A stretch of 27,436 nt of DNA from an uncultured Dechloromonas sp. (lineage in GTDB: Bacteria > Pseudomonadota > Gammaproteobacteria > Burkholderiales > Rhodocyclaceae), in assembly GCA_937996725.1 (NCBI GenBank), contig CALKUR010000120.1, positions 1-27,436 of the forward strand. Direction: 5' to 3'. Below the pieces are notes generated by a model. That model ran no database searches. It had not been told where the DNA came from and was given only the letters and a program-made list of their open reading frames with translations. A program made the position numbers and the translations under genes. Below, in pieces: positions 1-9,107 of the stretch (positions are counted from its first letter, which is position 1; each line of letters starts with the position of its first letter).

Positions 1-433
1 CGTTGATGCTCTTGATCTTGGCGGTTTCGACGATGGTGTCGATTTCTTCAGCAAACGGCTTCTTGTTGGCACCGTCTTGAACCTTAACGGTACGGTTTGC
101 AGCAACGCCCGGCTTGTCGGCTTTGGTAGCCAGCGTCAGGCCAACGGCCACGGCTTGGGCATATTCCACCACGAAGATGTCGCCCTTCTTGATGTTGTTG
201 AAGTTGGTCACATCTTTGCTGACCGTCATCGGGGCGATTTGGCCCTGATCGTTCTTCAGGTTCACGGTGCGGGTCTTGGCATCGACCGAATCCACGGTGG
301 CGGTCAGAACGGTAACTTCAGCAGCAACTGGAACCACTTTGGTGCTCGACGACTGCGCGGCCGGAGCGGCGGTTTGAGCTTGAACCAGGCCAGCGGTCGC
401 CAGCAGTGCAGCGATAAGGAACGACTTCTTCAT
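1..433 (-). CDS. Secreted periplasmic protein of unknown function (C-terminus outside window)
   Basis: This reading frame opens at the ATG at 433 and runs without a stop to the left edge, so about 144 N-terminal residues are visible and the C-terminus is missing. The N-terminus is a typical Sec signal peptide: MKK, then a hydrophobic stretch, then a probable signal peptidase site after VQA at about residue 19. An Ala/Ser/Gln-rich linker follows. The mature part is rich in short beta-prone segments (TATVDSVDAKTRTVNLKND and similar), suggesting a small beta-barrel or OB-like periplasmic domain. A GGAG ribosome site lies about 9 bases upstream of the ATG. It lies 51 bases downstream of mpl on the same strand. 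I do not recognise the family and assign no function. The gene call is secure; export is likely; the fold is inference. Confidence 0.8.
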   Translation of the reverse strand, partial: MKKSFLIAALLATAGLVQAQTAAPAAQSSSTKVVPVAAEVTVLTATVDSVDAKTRTVNLKNDQGQIAPMTVSKDVTNFNNIKKGDIFVVEYAQAVAVGLTLATKADKPGVAANRTVKVQDGANKKPFAEEIDTIVETAKIKSIN

Positions 434-465
434 ATGAGCATCTCCAGATAGGGAAAAATCAGGTT

Positions 466-481
466 GGTTAAATGTTTAACC
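466..481. repeat. Perfect inverted repeat between mpl and the secreted-protein gene
   Basis: GGTTAAA-TG-TTTAACC forms a perfect 7+2+7 inverted repeat directly after the mpl stop codon. Read on the minus strand it is followed, about 7 bases later, by a run of five T. It could be a weak hairpin or attenuator behind mpl, or a binding site for a dimeric regulator in front of the secreted-protein gene. The AT-rich stem and the displaced T run make a canonical Rho-independent terminator doubtful. Confidence 0.45.
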
Positions 482-484
482 ATG

Positions 485-1846
485 TCACGATGATAACAGG
501 GCTTCTAGCAACTTGTTGTGAATTCCCTGGAACCCACCATTGCTCATGACAAGGATGTGATCGCCGGCTTGGGCATTCCCGACGATGGCCTTCAGCATGG
601 CGTCGAAATCTTCGTGGACTTCGGCACGGGCACCCATGGGGCGCAGGGCTTCGGCGGCATCCCAACCGAGATTGGCCCCATAACAATAGACCTGGTCGCA
701 ATCGGCCAGGCTGCCCGGTAGCTGGTCTTTCATAACGCCCAGCTTCATGGTGTTGGAGCGCGGTTCGATCACGGCGAGGATACGGGCCTTGCCCACTTTG
801 CGGCGCAGGCCGCCCACTGTGGTGGCGATGGCCGTCGGATGATGGGCGAAGTCGTCGTAAACGGTGACGCCGCGTTCGACACCGCGGACTTCCATCCGGC
901 GTTTGACGTTCTCGAAGCGCGACAGGGCATCCAGGCCTTTATCCAGCGGCACACCGGCATGGCGGGCGGCCAGCATGGCAGCCAGGGCATTCATGCGGTT
1001 GTGGTCGCCGGTCATCGCCCAGGTGATGTCGCCGATGACGGTGTCGCCTTCGCGCACGGTCATGCGACCGGTGGCGTCGTCGCCGTCGACGGTGAAGCCG
1101 CCGTTGGCGCCGAAACCGACGACCGGTGTCCAGCAGCCGCGCTCCAGCACGCGATTGAGTGCGGGTTCGGTGGCGTTGGAAACGATGAGGCCATTACCCG
1201 GCATGGTGCGTACGAGGTGATGAAACTGGGTTTCGATGGCGGCGAGATCGCTGAAGATGTCGGCGTGATCGAACTCCAGGTTGTTCAGAATAACCGTGCG
1301 CGGGCGGTAGTGCACAAACTTGGAGCGCTTATCGCAGAAGGCGGTGTCGTATTCGTCGGCTTCGATGACGAAGAAGGGCGAATCTTTCAGATCACCATGC
1401 AGCCGGGCCGAGACGCCGAAGTTACGTGGCACGCCGCCGATGAGAAAGCCCGGGGCCAGACCGGCATCTTCCAGAATCCAGGCGAGCAATGAGGCGGTGG
1501 TGGTTTTACCGTGCGTACCGGCCACGCCCAGCACCCAGCGGCCTTGCAGAATGTGTTCGGCCAGCCACTGCGGACCAGAGACGTACGGCAGCCCGGCATC
1601 GAGAATGGCTTCGAGCAGCGGGTTGCCACGCGAGATGGCGTTACCGATGACGTAAACGTCGGCCTGTTGCGATAGCTGCGCCGGGTCGTAACCTTCGATG
1701 AGTTCGATACCGGCACCCCGGAGCTGGTCGCTCATGGGCGGGTACACACCCGCATCGCAACCCGTGACCTTGTGACCTGCGGCACGCGCCAGCTGCGCCA
1801 GGCCGCCCATGAAGGTGCCGCAGACACCCAGTATGTGCAAATGCAT
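485..1846 (-). CDS. mpl: UDP-N-acetylmuramate:L-alanyl-gamma-D-glutamyl-meso-diaminopimelate ligase (Mpl)
   Basis: Mpl attaches the recycled tripeptide L-Ala-gamma-D-Glu-mDAP to UDP-MurNAc in the cytoplasm, returning cell-wall turnover products to peptidoglycan synthesis. The 453-residue length fits the family. The N-terminus HLHILGVCGTFMGG is the Mpl version of the Mur ligase UDP-binding domain and separates it from MurC. The ATP-binding motif GTHGKTTT lies at residues 110-117, followed by central-domain segments such as FVIEADEYDTAF and by VYDDFAHHPTA leading into the C-terminal domain. The start ATG at 1846 has only a weak GGA upstream. It is divergent from the gene at 1934. The family assignment is strong; the recycling role follows from family knowledge. 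Confidence 0.96.
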   Translation of the reverse strand: MHLHILGVCGTFMGGLAQLARAAGHKVTGCDAGVYPPMSDQLRGAGIELIEGYDPAQLSQQADVYVIGNAISRGNPLLEAILDAGLPYVSGPQWLAEHILQGRWVLGVAGTHGKTTTASLLAWILEDAGLAPGFLIGGVPRNFGVSARLHGDLKDSPFFVIEADEYDTAFCDKRSKFVHYRPRTVILNNLEFDHADIFSDLAAIETQFHHLVRTMPGNGLIVSNATEPALNRVLERGCWTPVVGFGANGGFTVDGDDATGRMTVREGDTVIGDITWAMTGDHNRMNALAAMLAARHAGVPLDKGLDALSRFENVKRRMEVRGVERGVTVYDDFAHHPTAIATTVGGLRRKVGKARILAVIEPRSNTMKLGVMKDQLPGSLADCDQVYCYGANLGWDAAEALRPMGARAEVHEDFDAMLKAIVGNAQAGDHILVMSNGGFQGIHNKLLEALLSS

Positions 1847-1933
1847 TACTTGTCCGTTTTCTTGTCACACCGGCGCAATCTGCAACCGGTAGGTTTAGAA
1901 TGGAATGCATTGTACCTGCCCCGGAGACCCGAG

Positions 1934-2539
1934 ATGCGCCACCGACGACGCCCCACCGGCATGCAGAACAACGGCACCGCCCACATTGCCGCGGTCGCCG
2001 CCCGTTTGATGGCGGAAGACGGCGTGGATGACGTGGAGCTGGCCAAACGCAAGGCGGCGCACCAGCTGAATCTACCGGAATGGATTGGTCTGCCGACCTC
2101 GCAAGCGGTTTACGATGCGCTGCGCACCCATCAGGCCATATTTCACGATACCGAGCAGCGCGAGCGGATTGCCGCGATGCGCGCCGAAGCGCTGTACTGG
2201 ATGGATCTGCTCGCCGAGTTTCACCCGTACCTGACCGGCTCGGTGCTGGAAGGCACGGCCGGCCGCTTCGCGATGATCGACATTCTGCTGTACCCGGACA
2301 GCGATAAGGATGTGGAGATTTTTCTGCTCAATCACGACATCGACTATGAGTCGATACAGCCGCGCAATGACCGGACCAGCGCGGTGCTGCAAGTGAGCCG
2401 CAACGATTGGGTCACCAATCTGGTGGTGTACCCCAGTCATGATGAGCGCGTGGTGTTCAAGAAACACGATGGCTCGGTGCGCGAACGCGCCCGCGCCGAG
2501 TTGCTGCGCTCGCGGATGGCGGTTGAAGCGATTCTTTAA
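1934..2539 (+). CDS. Nucleotidyltransferase-like protein of unknown function
   Basis: This 201-residue protein starts at the ATG at 1934, preceded by GGAGA at 1923-1927 with good spacing. The same frame stays open further upstream, but that part overlaps mpl and has no ribosome site. The N-terminal 50 residues (HIAAVAARLMAEDG, then AKRKAAHQL) look helical. The centre, TGSVLEGTAGR followed by DSDKDVEIFLL (about residues 101-132), resembles the Gly-Ser...Asp pattern of minimal nucleotidyltransferase folds. The later segment VTNLVVYPS fits the third strand of such a fold. I recall similar proteins in beta- and gammaproteobacteria, but no substrate is known to me. It is divergent from mpl and about 86 bases ahead of the tlpA-like gene. 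The coding call is strong and the fold assignment moderate. Confidence 0.8.
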   Translation: MRHRRRPTGMQNNGTAHIAAVAARLMAEDGVDDVELAKRKAAHQLNLPEWIGLPTSQAVYDALRTHQAIFHDTEQRERIAAMRAEALYWMDLLAEFHPYLTGSVLEGTAGRFAMIDILLYPDSDKDVEIFLLNHDIDYESIQPRNDRTSAVLQVSRNDWVTNLVVYPSHDERVVFKKHDGSVRERARAELLRSRMAVEAIL

Positions 2540-2589
2540 GCGCCGGAGCGCGCCGAGTATCTGGCGGTGATTTTCAGCGAAACTGCGGG

Positions 2590-2595
2590 TAAAAT
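2590..2595 (+). promoter_or_regulatory. Possible -10 element of the thioredoxin-lipoprotein gene
   Basis: TAAAAT lies 30 bases before the ATG at 2626, a sensible distance for a sigma70 -10 element. No good -35 is visible: the best match at 17-base spacing has only three of six consensus bases. Low confidence. Confidence 0.3.
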
Positions 2596-2625
2596 GCCGG
2601 CATCCCACCCAAGAAAGCTTGTGCC

Positions 2626-3183
2626 ATGAACCACCTGTCGCTGTCTGCTCTGCCCTGTTTACGCCGCTGGATTTCATTGCTGGCCGTGCTGGGGGTCGCC
2701 TGCCTGCTGGGTGCCTGCTCCAAGTTTGACAGTACACAGAATGCCCACAACGGGCCGCAAGCCAGCGCCAAGTTTTTTGACAGCCAATTCAAAGACGTTA
2801 ACGGCAAGATCGTCGATTTATCTGCGCTGCGCGGCAAAACGGTGGTGGTGAATTTCTGGTCGACCTGGTGCCCGCCTTGTATTGAAGAGATGCCGATGTT
2901 CAATGAAGTGCAAGGCCAATGGAAAGATAAGGGCGTGGTTTTTGTCGGCATCGCCGCCGATCAGGCTGAGAACGTTAAGCCATTTCTCAAGAAAACCCCG
3001 GTTTCTTACCCAATCGTTGTTGGTGGTCAGCCGAGCTTTGACCTGAGCCGCGAACTGGGCAACCGCTACGATGCGGTACCGTTTACGCTGATCATTAACC
3101 CGCAACAGGTGATCACGAACCGCCATTTCGGGATCTACACGCGCAAGGATCTGGAAGCGGATTTGACCAAAGCGATCAAGTAA
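2626..3183 (+). CDS. TlpA-family thiol:disulfide oxidoreductase, lipoprotein
   Basis: This 185-residue protein is a membrane-anchored periplasmic thioredoxin-fold protein. Residues 1-30 are a lipoprotein signal peptide ending in lipobox LLGAC, giving a lipidated Cys31. The redox motif WCPPC is at residues 81-85 (Cys82, Cys85), preceded by VVVNFWST. The cis-proline loop AVPFTLII has Pro152. The family reduces periplasmic disulfides, often in cytochrome c maturation or for particular client proteins; the client here cannot be told from context. An AAGAAAG stretch about 8 bases upstream may serve as ribosome site. It leads the row tlpA-aroQ-accBC-prmA. The family call is strong; reductant role is inferred from the family. 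Confidence 0.92.
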   Translation: MNHLSLSALPCLRRWISLLAVLGVACLLGACSKFDSTQNAHNGPQASAKFFDSQFKDVNGKIVDLSALRGKTVVVNFWSTWCPPCIEEMPMFNEVQGQWKDKGVVFVGIAADQAENVKPFLKKTPVSYPIVVGGQPSFDLSRELGNRYDAVPFTLIINPQQVITNRHFGIYTRKDLEADLTKAIK

Positions 3184-3256
3184 CTGGTTGGGAACTTGTG
3201 GCCATTTGGCTGCGAACTTCCTGGAAATTTGCTGCTAATTGGGAGATAATGCCGAG

Positions 3257-3754
3257 ATGACTAGCCAAGCCCAAACCCGCGCCGCCGATCAACTCGGCAA
3301 GGTTCTGGTCCTGAATGGCCCGAATCTGAACCTGCTCGGCCAACGTGAGCCGCATGTGTACGGCTTTACCACGCTGAGCGACATTGACCGTGCGCTGGCC
3401 GAACGCGCCGAACATGCCGGTATCGTGCTGGAAACCTTCCAGAGCAACCATGAAGGTGCGCTGATCGAGCGTTTACACGCCGCCCGCAACGAGGGTTTCG
3501 ATTTCCTGGTGATCAACCCGGGCGGTTTCACGCATTCGAGCGTGGCGCTGCGCGATGCGGTACTGGCCTCGGATCTATCGTTTATCGAGGTGCACCTGTC
3601 GAACGTGCACGCGCGCGAGCCGTTCCGCCAACATTCGTATTTTTCCGACAAGGCGGTCGGCACGATTACCGGTCTGGGTGCCCAGGGTTACCTGCTGGCG
3701 CTGGACTACATCGTGGCCGCCCTGTCGGACAACCTGGACCCGGGCAAGGCCTAA
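3257..3754 (+). CDS. aroQ: 3-dehydroquinate dehydratase, type II (AroQ)
   Basis: AroQ dehydrates 3-dehydroquinate to 3-dehydroshikimate, step three of the shikimate pathway, in the cytoplasm. Family hallmarks are all visible: [11 protein letters not shown] (residues 17-28), REPHVYG with the catalytic Arg30 and Tyr35, [26 protein letters not shown] and the [12 protein letters not shown] segment with the substrate-binding His and Arg. The start is taken as ATG 3257, with GGGAG about 11 bases upstream; a TTG at 3239 would add six residues without a better ribosome site. At 165 residues it is slightly long for the family because of about 14 extra N-terminal residues. It is followed 60 bases later by accB, a common order in betaproteobacteria. 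Confidence 0.96.
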   Translation: MTSQAQTRAADQLGKVLVLNGPNLNLLGQREPHVYGFTTLSDIDRALAERAEHAGIVLETFQSNHEGALIERLHAARNEGFDFLVINPGGFTHSSVALRDAVLASDLSFIEVHLSNVHAREPFRQHSYFSDKAVGTITGLGAQGYLLALDYIVAALSDNLDPGKA

Positions 3755-3814
3755 GGCTGCGCCCGCATTTCGCTTTCATCATCTAAATCTAAAGACTGCT
3801 CTCGGGAGACCCAC

Positions 3815-4267
3815 ATGGATCTGCGCAAACTCAAGAAACTGATCGACCTGGTACAAGAATCCGGCATTTCGGAACTGGAAGTGACCGAGGGCGAAGAGAA
3901 AGTCCGTATCGCTAAGCAACTGGCTGCCGCACCGATGGCCCACCAGGTTTATACCGCCGCCCCGGTGGCCCACGCCGCTCCGGCTGCCGCTGCCCCGGCT
4001 GCTGCCGCGTCGTCGGAACCCGCGCTGCCAGAAGGACACATTGTGAAGAGCCCGATGGTCGGCACCTTCTACCGCGCCTCATCGCCGGACGCTAAGGCGT
4101 TTGCCGAAGTGGGCGATAGCGTGAAGCAAGGTCAGACCCTGTGCATCGTCGAAGCCATGAAGCTGCTGAACGAAATCGAATCCGACGCCACGGGCGTGAT
4201 CAAGGCGATTCTGGTCGAGAACGGCCAACCGGTTGAATTTGGCGAACCGCTGTTCGTGATCGGCTGA
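3815..4267 (+). CDS. accB: Biotin carboxyl carrier protein of acetyl-CoA carboxylase (AccB)
   Basis: AccB carries the biotin that shuttles carboxyl groups from AccC to the AccAD carboxyltransferase in the first committed step of fatty acid synthesis. The 150 residues show the usual layout: an N-terminal helical part ([13 protein letters not shown]), a flexible Ala/Pro linker at about residues 47-70, and a C-terminal biotinyl domain with EAMKLLNEI, in which Lys116 is the biotinylation site. The ribosome site GGGAG lies about 6 bases before the ATG. The accC gene starts 5 bases downstream, so the two are almost certainly co-expressed. Confidence 0.97.
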   Translation: MDLRKLKKLIDLVQESGISELEVTEGEEKVRIAKQLAAAPMAHQVYTAAPVAHAAPAAAAPAAAASSEPALPEGHIVKSPMVGTFYRASSPDAKAFAEVGDSVKQGQTLCIVEAMKLLNEIESDATGVIKAILVENGQPVEFGEPLFVIG

Positions 4268-4272
4268 TCGTC

Positions 4273-5634
<1,362 letters not shown>

Positions 5635-6534
5635 GTGTCTTGGGTGAACGCGCGCATCATCGCGGATGCCCAACAAGCCGAGGCGCTCGGCGATGCCTTG
5701 ATGGAGGCCGGCGCGTTGTCGGTGACCGTCGAGGACGCCGACGCCGGCACCCCGGCCGAGACGCCGCAGTACGGCGAGCCGGGTATGGAAACCCACACCG
5801 TCTGGAATCGTTCCGTCTTGTCCGCGTTGTTCAATGCGGACGAGCCGGTGCGTGACATCGTCGCGACCTGTGCTGCGGCATTGGGCGTTGAAGCGGCACT
5901 GACCATTGAAGACGTGCCGGAAACCGATTGGGTGCGTGCCACGCAAGCGCAGTTTGATCCGATCCCCATCGGCGGCCCGTTATGGATTGTGCCGACCTGG
6001 CATACGCCGCCGGAGCCGGATGCGATTAACCTGGTGCTCGACCCGGGCCTGGCCTTTGGTACCGGGAGTCATCCGACGACACGCATGTGTCTGCAATGGC
6101 TGGTGCGTGAACGTCCGGCGGGAACGGTGCTGGATTACGGTTGCGGCTCGGGCATTCTCGCTATCGCCGCCGCCAAGCTCGGCGCGCGTGAGGTGGTTGG
6201 CGTGGATATCGATCCGCAAGCGGTACGTTCGGCGCACGATAACGCCGACGCCAATGGCGTGACGGCCGCATTCTTTGATGCCAGCGAACCCTTGCCCGCA
6301 CCCTACGACACGCAAACCTACGATGTGGTGTTGGCCAATATCCTGGCCAACCCGCTCCGCATTCTGGCCCCCGCGCTCACTGCGCGTTTGAAGCCTGGCG
6401 CTTCTCTGGTATTGGCCGGTCTACTGGCCGAACAGGCCGAAGAACTGATCGGCATCTACAGCCCCTGGCTGACCATGCGCGTGGCGGACACCCAGGAAGG
6501 CTGGAGCCTGCTGGCGGGCACGGCACCCCAATAA
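5635..6534 (+). CDS. prmA: Ribosomal protein L11 methyltransferase (PrmA)
   Basis: PrmA uses S-adenosylmethionine to methylate ribosomal protein L11. The 299-residue protein has the family N-terminal substrate-recognition domain and a Rossmann methyltransferase domain with the linker and binding motif DPGLAFGTGSHPTT (about residues 136-149), motif I VLDYGCGSGILAIAAAKLGA, and the catalytic-loop NILANPL. The GTG start at 5635 immediately follows the accC stop codon; translating from here gives MSWVNARI, the expected family N-terminus. Translational coupling to accC is therefore likely. Context accBC-prmA is standard in betaproteobacteria. Confidence 0.96.
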   Translation: MSWVNARIIADAQQAEALGDALMEAGALSVTVEDADAGTPAETPQYGEPGMETHTVWNRSVLSALFNADEPVRDIVATCAAALGVEAALTIEDVPETDWVRATQAQFDPIPIGGPLWIVPTWHTPPEPDAINLVLDPGLAFGTGSHPTTRMCLQWLVRERPAGTVLDYGCGSGILAIAAAKLGAREVVGVDIDPQAVRSAHDNADANGVTAAFFDASEPLPAPYDTQTYDVVLANILANPLRILAPALTARLKPGASLVLAGLLAEQAEELIGIYSPWLTMRVADTQEGWSLLAGTAPQ

Positions 6535-6565
6535 TTTTTCCGAATCACTTGGATTGAAGATCGAT

Positions 6566-7504
6566 ATGAGCAAGAAAACTCTGATCTGCGGCTCGCTCGC
6601 GTTTGACAACATCATGGTCTTTAACGGCCGCTTCCGCGAGCAGATTCTGCCGGAACAGATACACATTCTGAATGTGGCCTTTCTGGTGCCGGAAATGCGC
6701 CGCGAGTTCGGCGGCTGCGCCGGCAACATCGCTTACGCCTTGCACAGCCTGGGCGGCCACGCCGAGATCATGGCGACGGTGGGCGAAGATGGTATTCCGT
6801 ACATGGATCGCCTGGATGCGCAGGGCATTTCGCGCAAGCACGTGCGCAAGGTGCCCGGCAGCTTTACCGCGCAAGCCTTTATTACGACCGATCTGGACGA
6901 TAACCAGATCACGGCTTTTCACCCGGGTGCCATGGGTCAGGCGCATCTGAACGAAGTCGGCCATGCCGAAAACGTGGGTCTGGGCATCGTCGCACCGGAT
7001 GGTCGCGATGCGATGATTGAACACGCGCGCCAATTTGCGGCGGCCAACATTCCGTTCATCTTCGATCCGGGTCAAGGTCTGCCGATGTTCGACGGCAACG
7101 ATCTGAAACAATTTTTGTCGCTGGCCACCTATGCCTGCGTCAATGATTACGAAGCGCAAATGCTGTGCGAACGTACCGGCCAGACACTGGAGCAACTGGC
7201 CGAGAACGTGGCGGCGCTGATTGTGACGCGAGGCGGCGAAGGCGCGTGGATCTTTACCGGTGGCAAGCGCATCGATATCGAAATGGTCCCACCCGAAGCC
7301 ATCATTGACCCGACAGGTTGCGGCGACGCCTTCCGCGGCGGTCTGCTCTTCGGTCTGGCCAATGGCTACGACTGGCAGAAGGCCGGTCGCCTTGCTTCGC
7401 TGATGGGTTCGATCAAGATCGCGCACGCCGGTCCGCAGAATTACAGCGTCGATTTTGCGCACGTGGCCCAGCGCTTCGAAGCCGCATTCGGCGAACCACT
7501 CTAA
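6566..7504 (+). CDS. PfkB-family carbohydrate/nucleoside kinase (adenosine kinase-like)
   Basis: This 312-residue protein is a ribokinase-fold kinase. Both family signatures are present: the N-terminal glycine-rich GGCAGNIAYALHSLGG (about residues 49-64) and the C-terminal DPTGCGDAFRGG (248-259), in which Asp254 is the expected catalytic base. The overall look (FDNIMVFNGRF near the N-terminus, CVNDYEAQML mid-protein) is closest to the bacterial adenosine kinase-like subgroup, but substrate cannot be settled by reading. ATG 6566 is chosen over a TTG at 6554, which has no better ribosome site. It lies 31 bases after prmA and 11 bases before the acyltransferase gene, so it is probably in the same transcript. 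Confidence 0.9.
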   Translation: MSKKTLICGSLAFDNIMVFNGRFREQILPEQIHILNVAFLVPEMRREFGGCAGNIAYALHSLGGHAEIMATVGEDGIPYMDRLDAQGISRKHVRKVPGSFTAQAFITTDLDDNQITAFHPGAMGQAHLNEVGHAENVGLGIVAPDGRDAMIEHARQFAAANIPFIFDPGQGLPMFDGNDLKQFLSLATYACVNDYEAQMLCERTGQTLEQLAENVAALIVTRGGEGAWIFTGGKRIDIEMVPPEAIIDPTGCGDAFRGGLLFGLANGYDWQKAGRLASLMGSIKIAHAGPQNYSVDFAHVAQRFEAAFGEPL

Positions 7505-7515
7505 GCGACCTCTCC

Positions 7516-8274
7516 ATGACACCCGCACCGAATCCGAGGCTATGGCGCTTCGCGCGCGGGACGCGGGTCATCGTGCATTTGCTCGGGGGCCTGATCTGGG
7601 TGTTGATCGCTTTTCCTTTCTATTCTGTCGCGCGCCGGCGTTATGTGCGGACACGCTGGTCACGCGAGCTACTCGGCTATTTTGGTTTCACGCTGAAGAT
7701 TGAGGGTGCGCTACCGGCAGAGCCGGGCCTGATCGCGGCGAACCATGTGAGCTGGATCGATATCTTTGCCGTGAACGCGCTGACGCCGGTGTCTTTTGTC
7801 TCTAAGGATGAGGTGATTCACTGGCCGATCATCGGGACGCTGGCACGCCATAACGAAACGATCTTCTTACAGCGCGGTAGCCGCGGTCACGCACATACTA
7901 TCGGCAAAGATATGGCCCAGCGTTTGGCGCAAGGCAGTTGGCTGGCCGTGTTTCCGGAAGGGACCACGACCGATGGCACGCACCTGCACCCGTTTCATGG
8001 CGCACTATTGCAGCCGGCGATTGATGCGGGGGTACCCGTGACGCCTGTGGCGCTGCGTTATGAAGATGTATCCGGCAAGCCATCGCTGCTGCCGGCATAC
8101 GCGGGCGACACATCGCTGTGGGAAAGCTTCTGCATGATTCTATCGGCACGCCGCCTGGTGATTCGGCTGACGATCGGCGCGCCGGTGCAGATCGAACCGG
8201 GATCAGGTAGCCAGGGGCGCAAACAACTGGCACATACCCTGCGCGACGAGATCAGCCAGGCGCTTTATTCCTGA
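7516..8274 (+). CDS. 1-acyl-sn-glycerol-3-phosphate acyltransferase-like protein (PlsC family)
   Basis: This 252-residue membrane-associated acyltransferase carries the family motifs NHVSWID (catalytic His77 and Asp82 of the HX4D motif) and FPEGTTTDG (from about residue 146), plus an N-terminal hydrophobic segment at about residues 17-38. The family moves a fatty acyl chain to lysophosphatidate or a related lysolipid. The protein could be the housekeeping PlsC or a relative acting on another lipid such as an ornithine lipid. The ATG at 7516 has no strong ribosome site and the frame remains open upstream inside the kinase gene. Its last 10 bases overlap the end of the convergent glycosyltransferase gene. 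Confidence 0.88.
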   Translation: MTPAPNPRLWRFARGTRVIVHLLGGLIWVLIAFPFYSVARRRYVRTRWSRELLGYFGFTLKIEGALPAEPGLIAANHVSWIDIFAVNALTPVSFVSKDEVIHWPIIGTLARHNETIFLQRGSRGHAHTIGKDMAQRLAQGSWLAVFPEGTTTDGTHLHPFHGALLQPAIDAGVPVTPVALRYEDVSGKPSLLPAYAGDTSLWESFCMILSARRLVIRLTIGAPVQIEPGSGSQGRKQLAHTLRDEISQALYS

Positions 8275-9035
8275 CCCGCTTCGCGGCGCAAGTCGCGCAG
8301 CTTCACATATTTCATGAAGCTGTTCTGGCAACCGATGACGATGTGCACGAACCCCGGCAGACCATCTTGCCAACCGCCGCGCACCAGCCAGAATTTTAGA
8401 AAGCGGGTGATGGGCGACAACACGATGCGCGCTAACGGCGCTTGCTCACCTCGCGCCTGCGCACGTTGCGCCGCCAGCGTGGTGTAGCGATTCTGTTTAT
8501 CGAGGTAGGTCTTGAGATCATCGGCACTGTAATGCAGCAGGTCGCCTTGCAGCGTTCGCGGCGCTTGCTCCGATAGCACGTGCTCATGGACGATATCATC
8601 CGACCAGCGGGCGGCATAACGCTGGAATAGGCGCGTGTTGTAATCGGGATAGCCTTCGCCATGTTTTAGCGCGCGACCCATAAAGACGTTGCAGCGCGCG
8701 AAGCGATAAACCGGATACGCTGGCACGCCATCCCCGAAGGCATTAAGAATGCTGCGGGCCAGTTCAGGCGATAGCGCTTCGTCGGCATCCAGGCACAGCA
8801 CCCAGTCGTTACGCGCCAGGCTAACGGCATGCGCCTTTTGCGGACCGAAGCCGGCCCAGGCATGCTGCACGACACGGGCACCGAACTCGGCGGCGATGCT
8901 CGCGGTTTCGTCGGTGCTGCCGGAGTCCACCAGAATGATCTCGTCGGCAAACGGCACCGAGGCCAGCACGTCCCGCAAACGGGCGCCGGCGTTCAAAGTG
9001 ATCAGGACAAGCGAGAGCGGTAATTTCCGGGACAT
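8265..9035 (-). CDS. waaE: Family 2 glycosyltransferase, WaaE/KdtX-like LPS core enzyme
   Basis: This 256-residue protein is a GT-A fold family 2 glycosyltransferase. The N-terminus reads LSLVLITLNAG, then DEIILVDSGSTDET, and the metal-binding DxD is CLDADEA (Asp83 and Asp85). The segments GFGPQKAHAV and GYPDYNTRLF resemble the WaaE/KdtX group, which adds glucose to the inner-core heptose of LPS in the cytoplasm. Neighbouring waaC and waaA support an LPS role. It is divergent from waaC across 72 bases, and its 3' end overlaps the acyltransferase gene by 10 bases. The sugar donor is inferred from family; the glycosyltransferase assignment is strong. Confidence 0.85.
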   Translation of the reverse strand: MSRKLPLSLVLITLNAGARLRDVLASVPFADEIILVDSGSTDETASIAAEFGARVVQHAWAGFGPQKAHAVSLARNDWVLCLDADEALSPELARSILNAFGDGVPAYPVYRFARCNVFMGRALKHGEGYPDYNTRLFQRYAARWSDDIVHEHVLSEQAPRTLQGDLLHYSADDLKTYLDKQNRYTTLAAQRAQARGEQAPLARIVLSPITRFLKFWLVRGGWQDGLPGFVHIVIGCQNSFMKYVKLRDLRREAGQE

Positions 9036-9075
9036 GAGGTCAAATGGGGTGGGAATCTGGCGAGATCGGGGCAGC

Positions 9076-9081
9076 TATAAT
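9076..9081 (+). promoter_or_regulatory. Possible -10 element for waaC
   Basis: A perfect TATAAT lies 26 bases upstream of the waaC ATG in the divergent waaE-waaC spacer. No convincing -35 hexamer is seen at 16-19 base spacing and there is no extended -10 TG. The complementary ATTATA could also serve the minus-strand gene. Moderate to low confidence. Confidence 0.4.
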
Positions 9082-9107
9082 GAGGCTATGTCGCGAGATT
9101 ATCACTA

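Noticed and set aside
839..1492. Plus-strand open frame of 217 codons within mpl
   Set aside because: Shadow of the mpl coding strand; composition and lack of motifs speak against a gene.
1862..1901. Possible promoter TTGTCA ... TAGAAT ahead of the nucleotidyltransferase-like gene
   Set aside because: The spacing between the two hexamers is about 28 bases, far too long for sigma70; only the -10-like part remains and is weak.
6545..7528. Open frame of 327 codons opposite the PfkB kinase gene
   Set aside because: Antisense to a gene with both PfkB signatures; no ribosome site or motif of its own.
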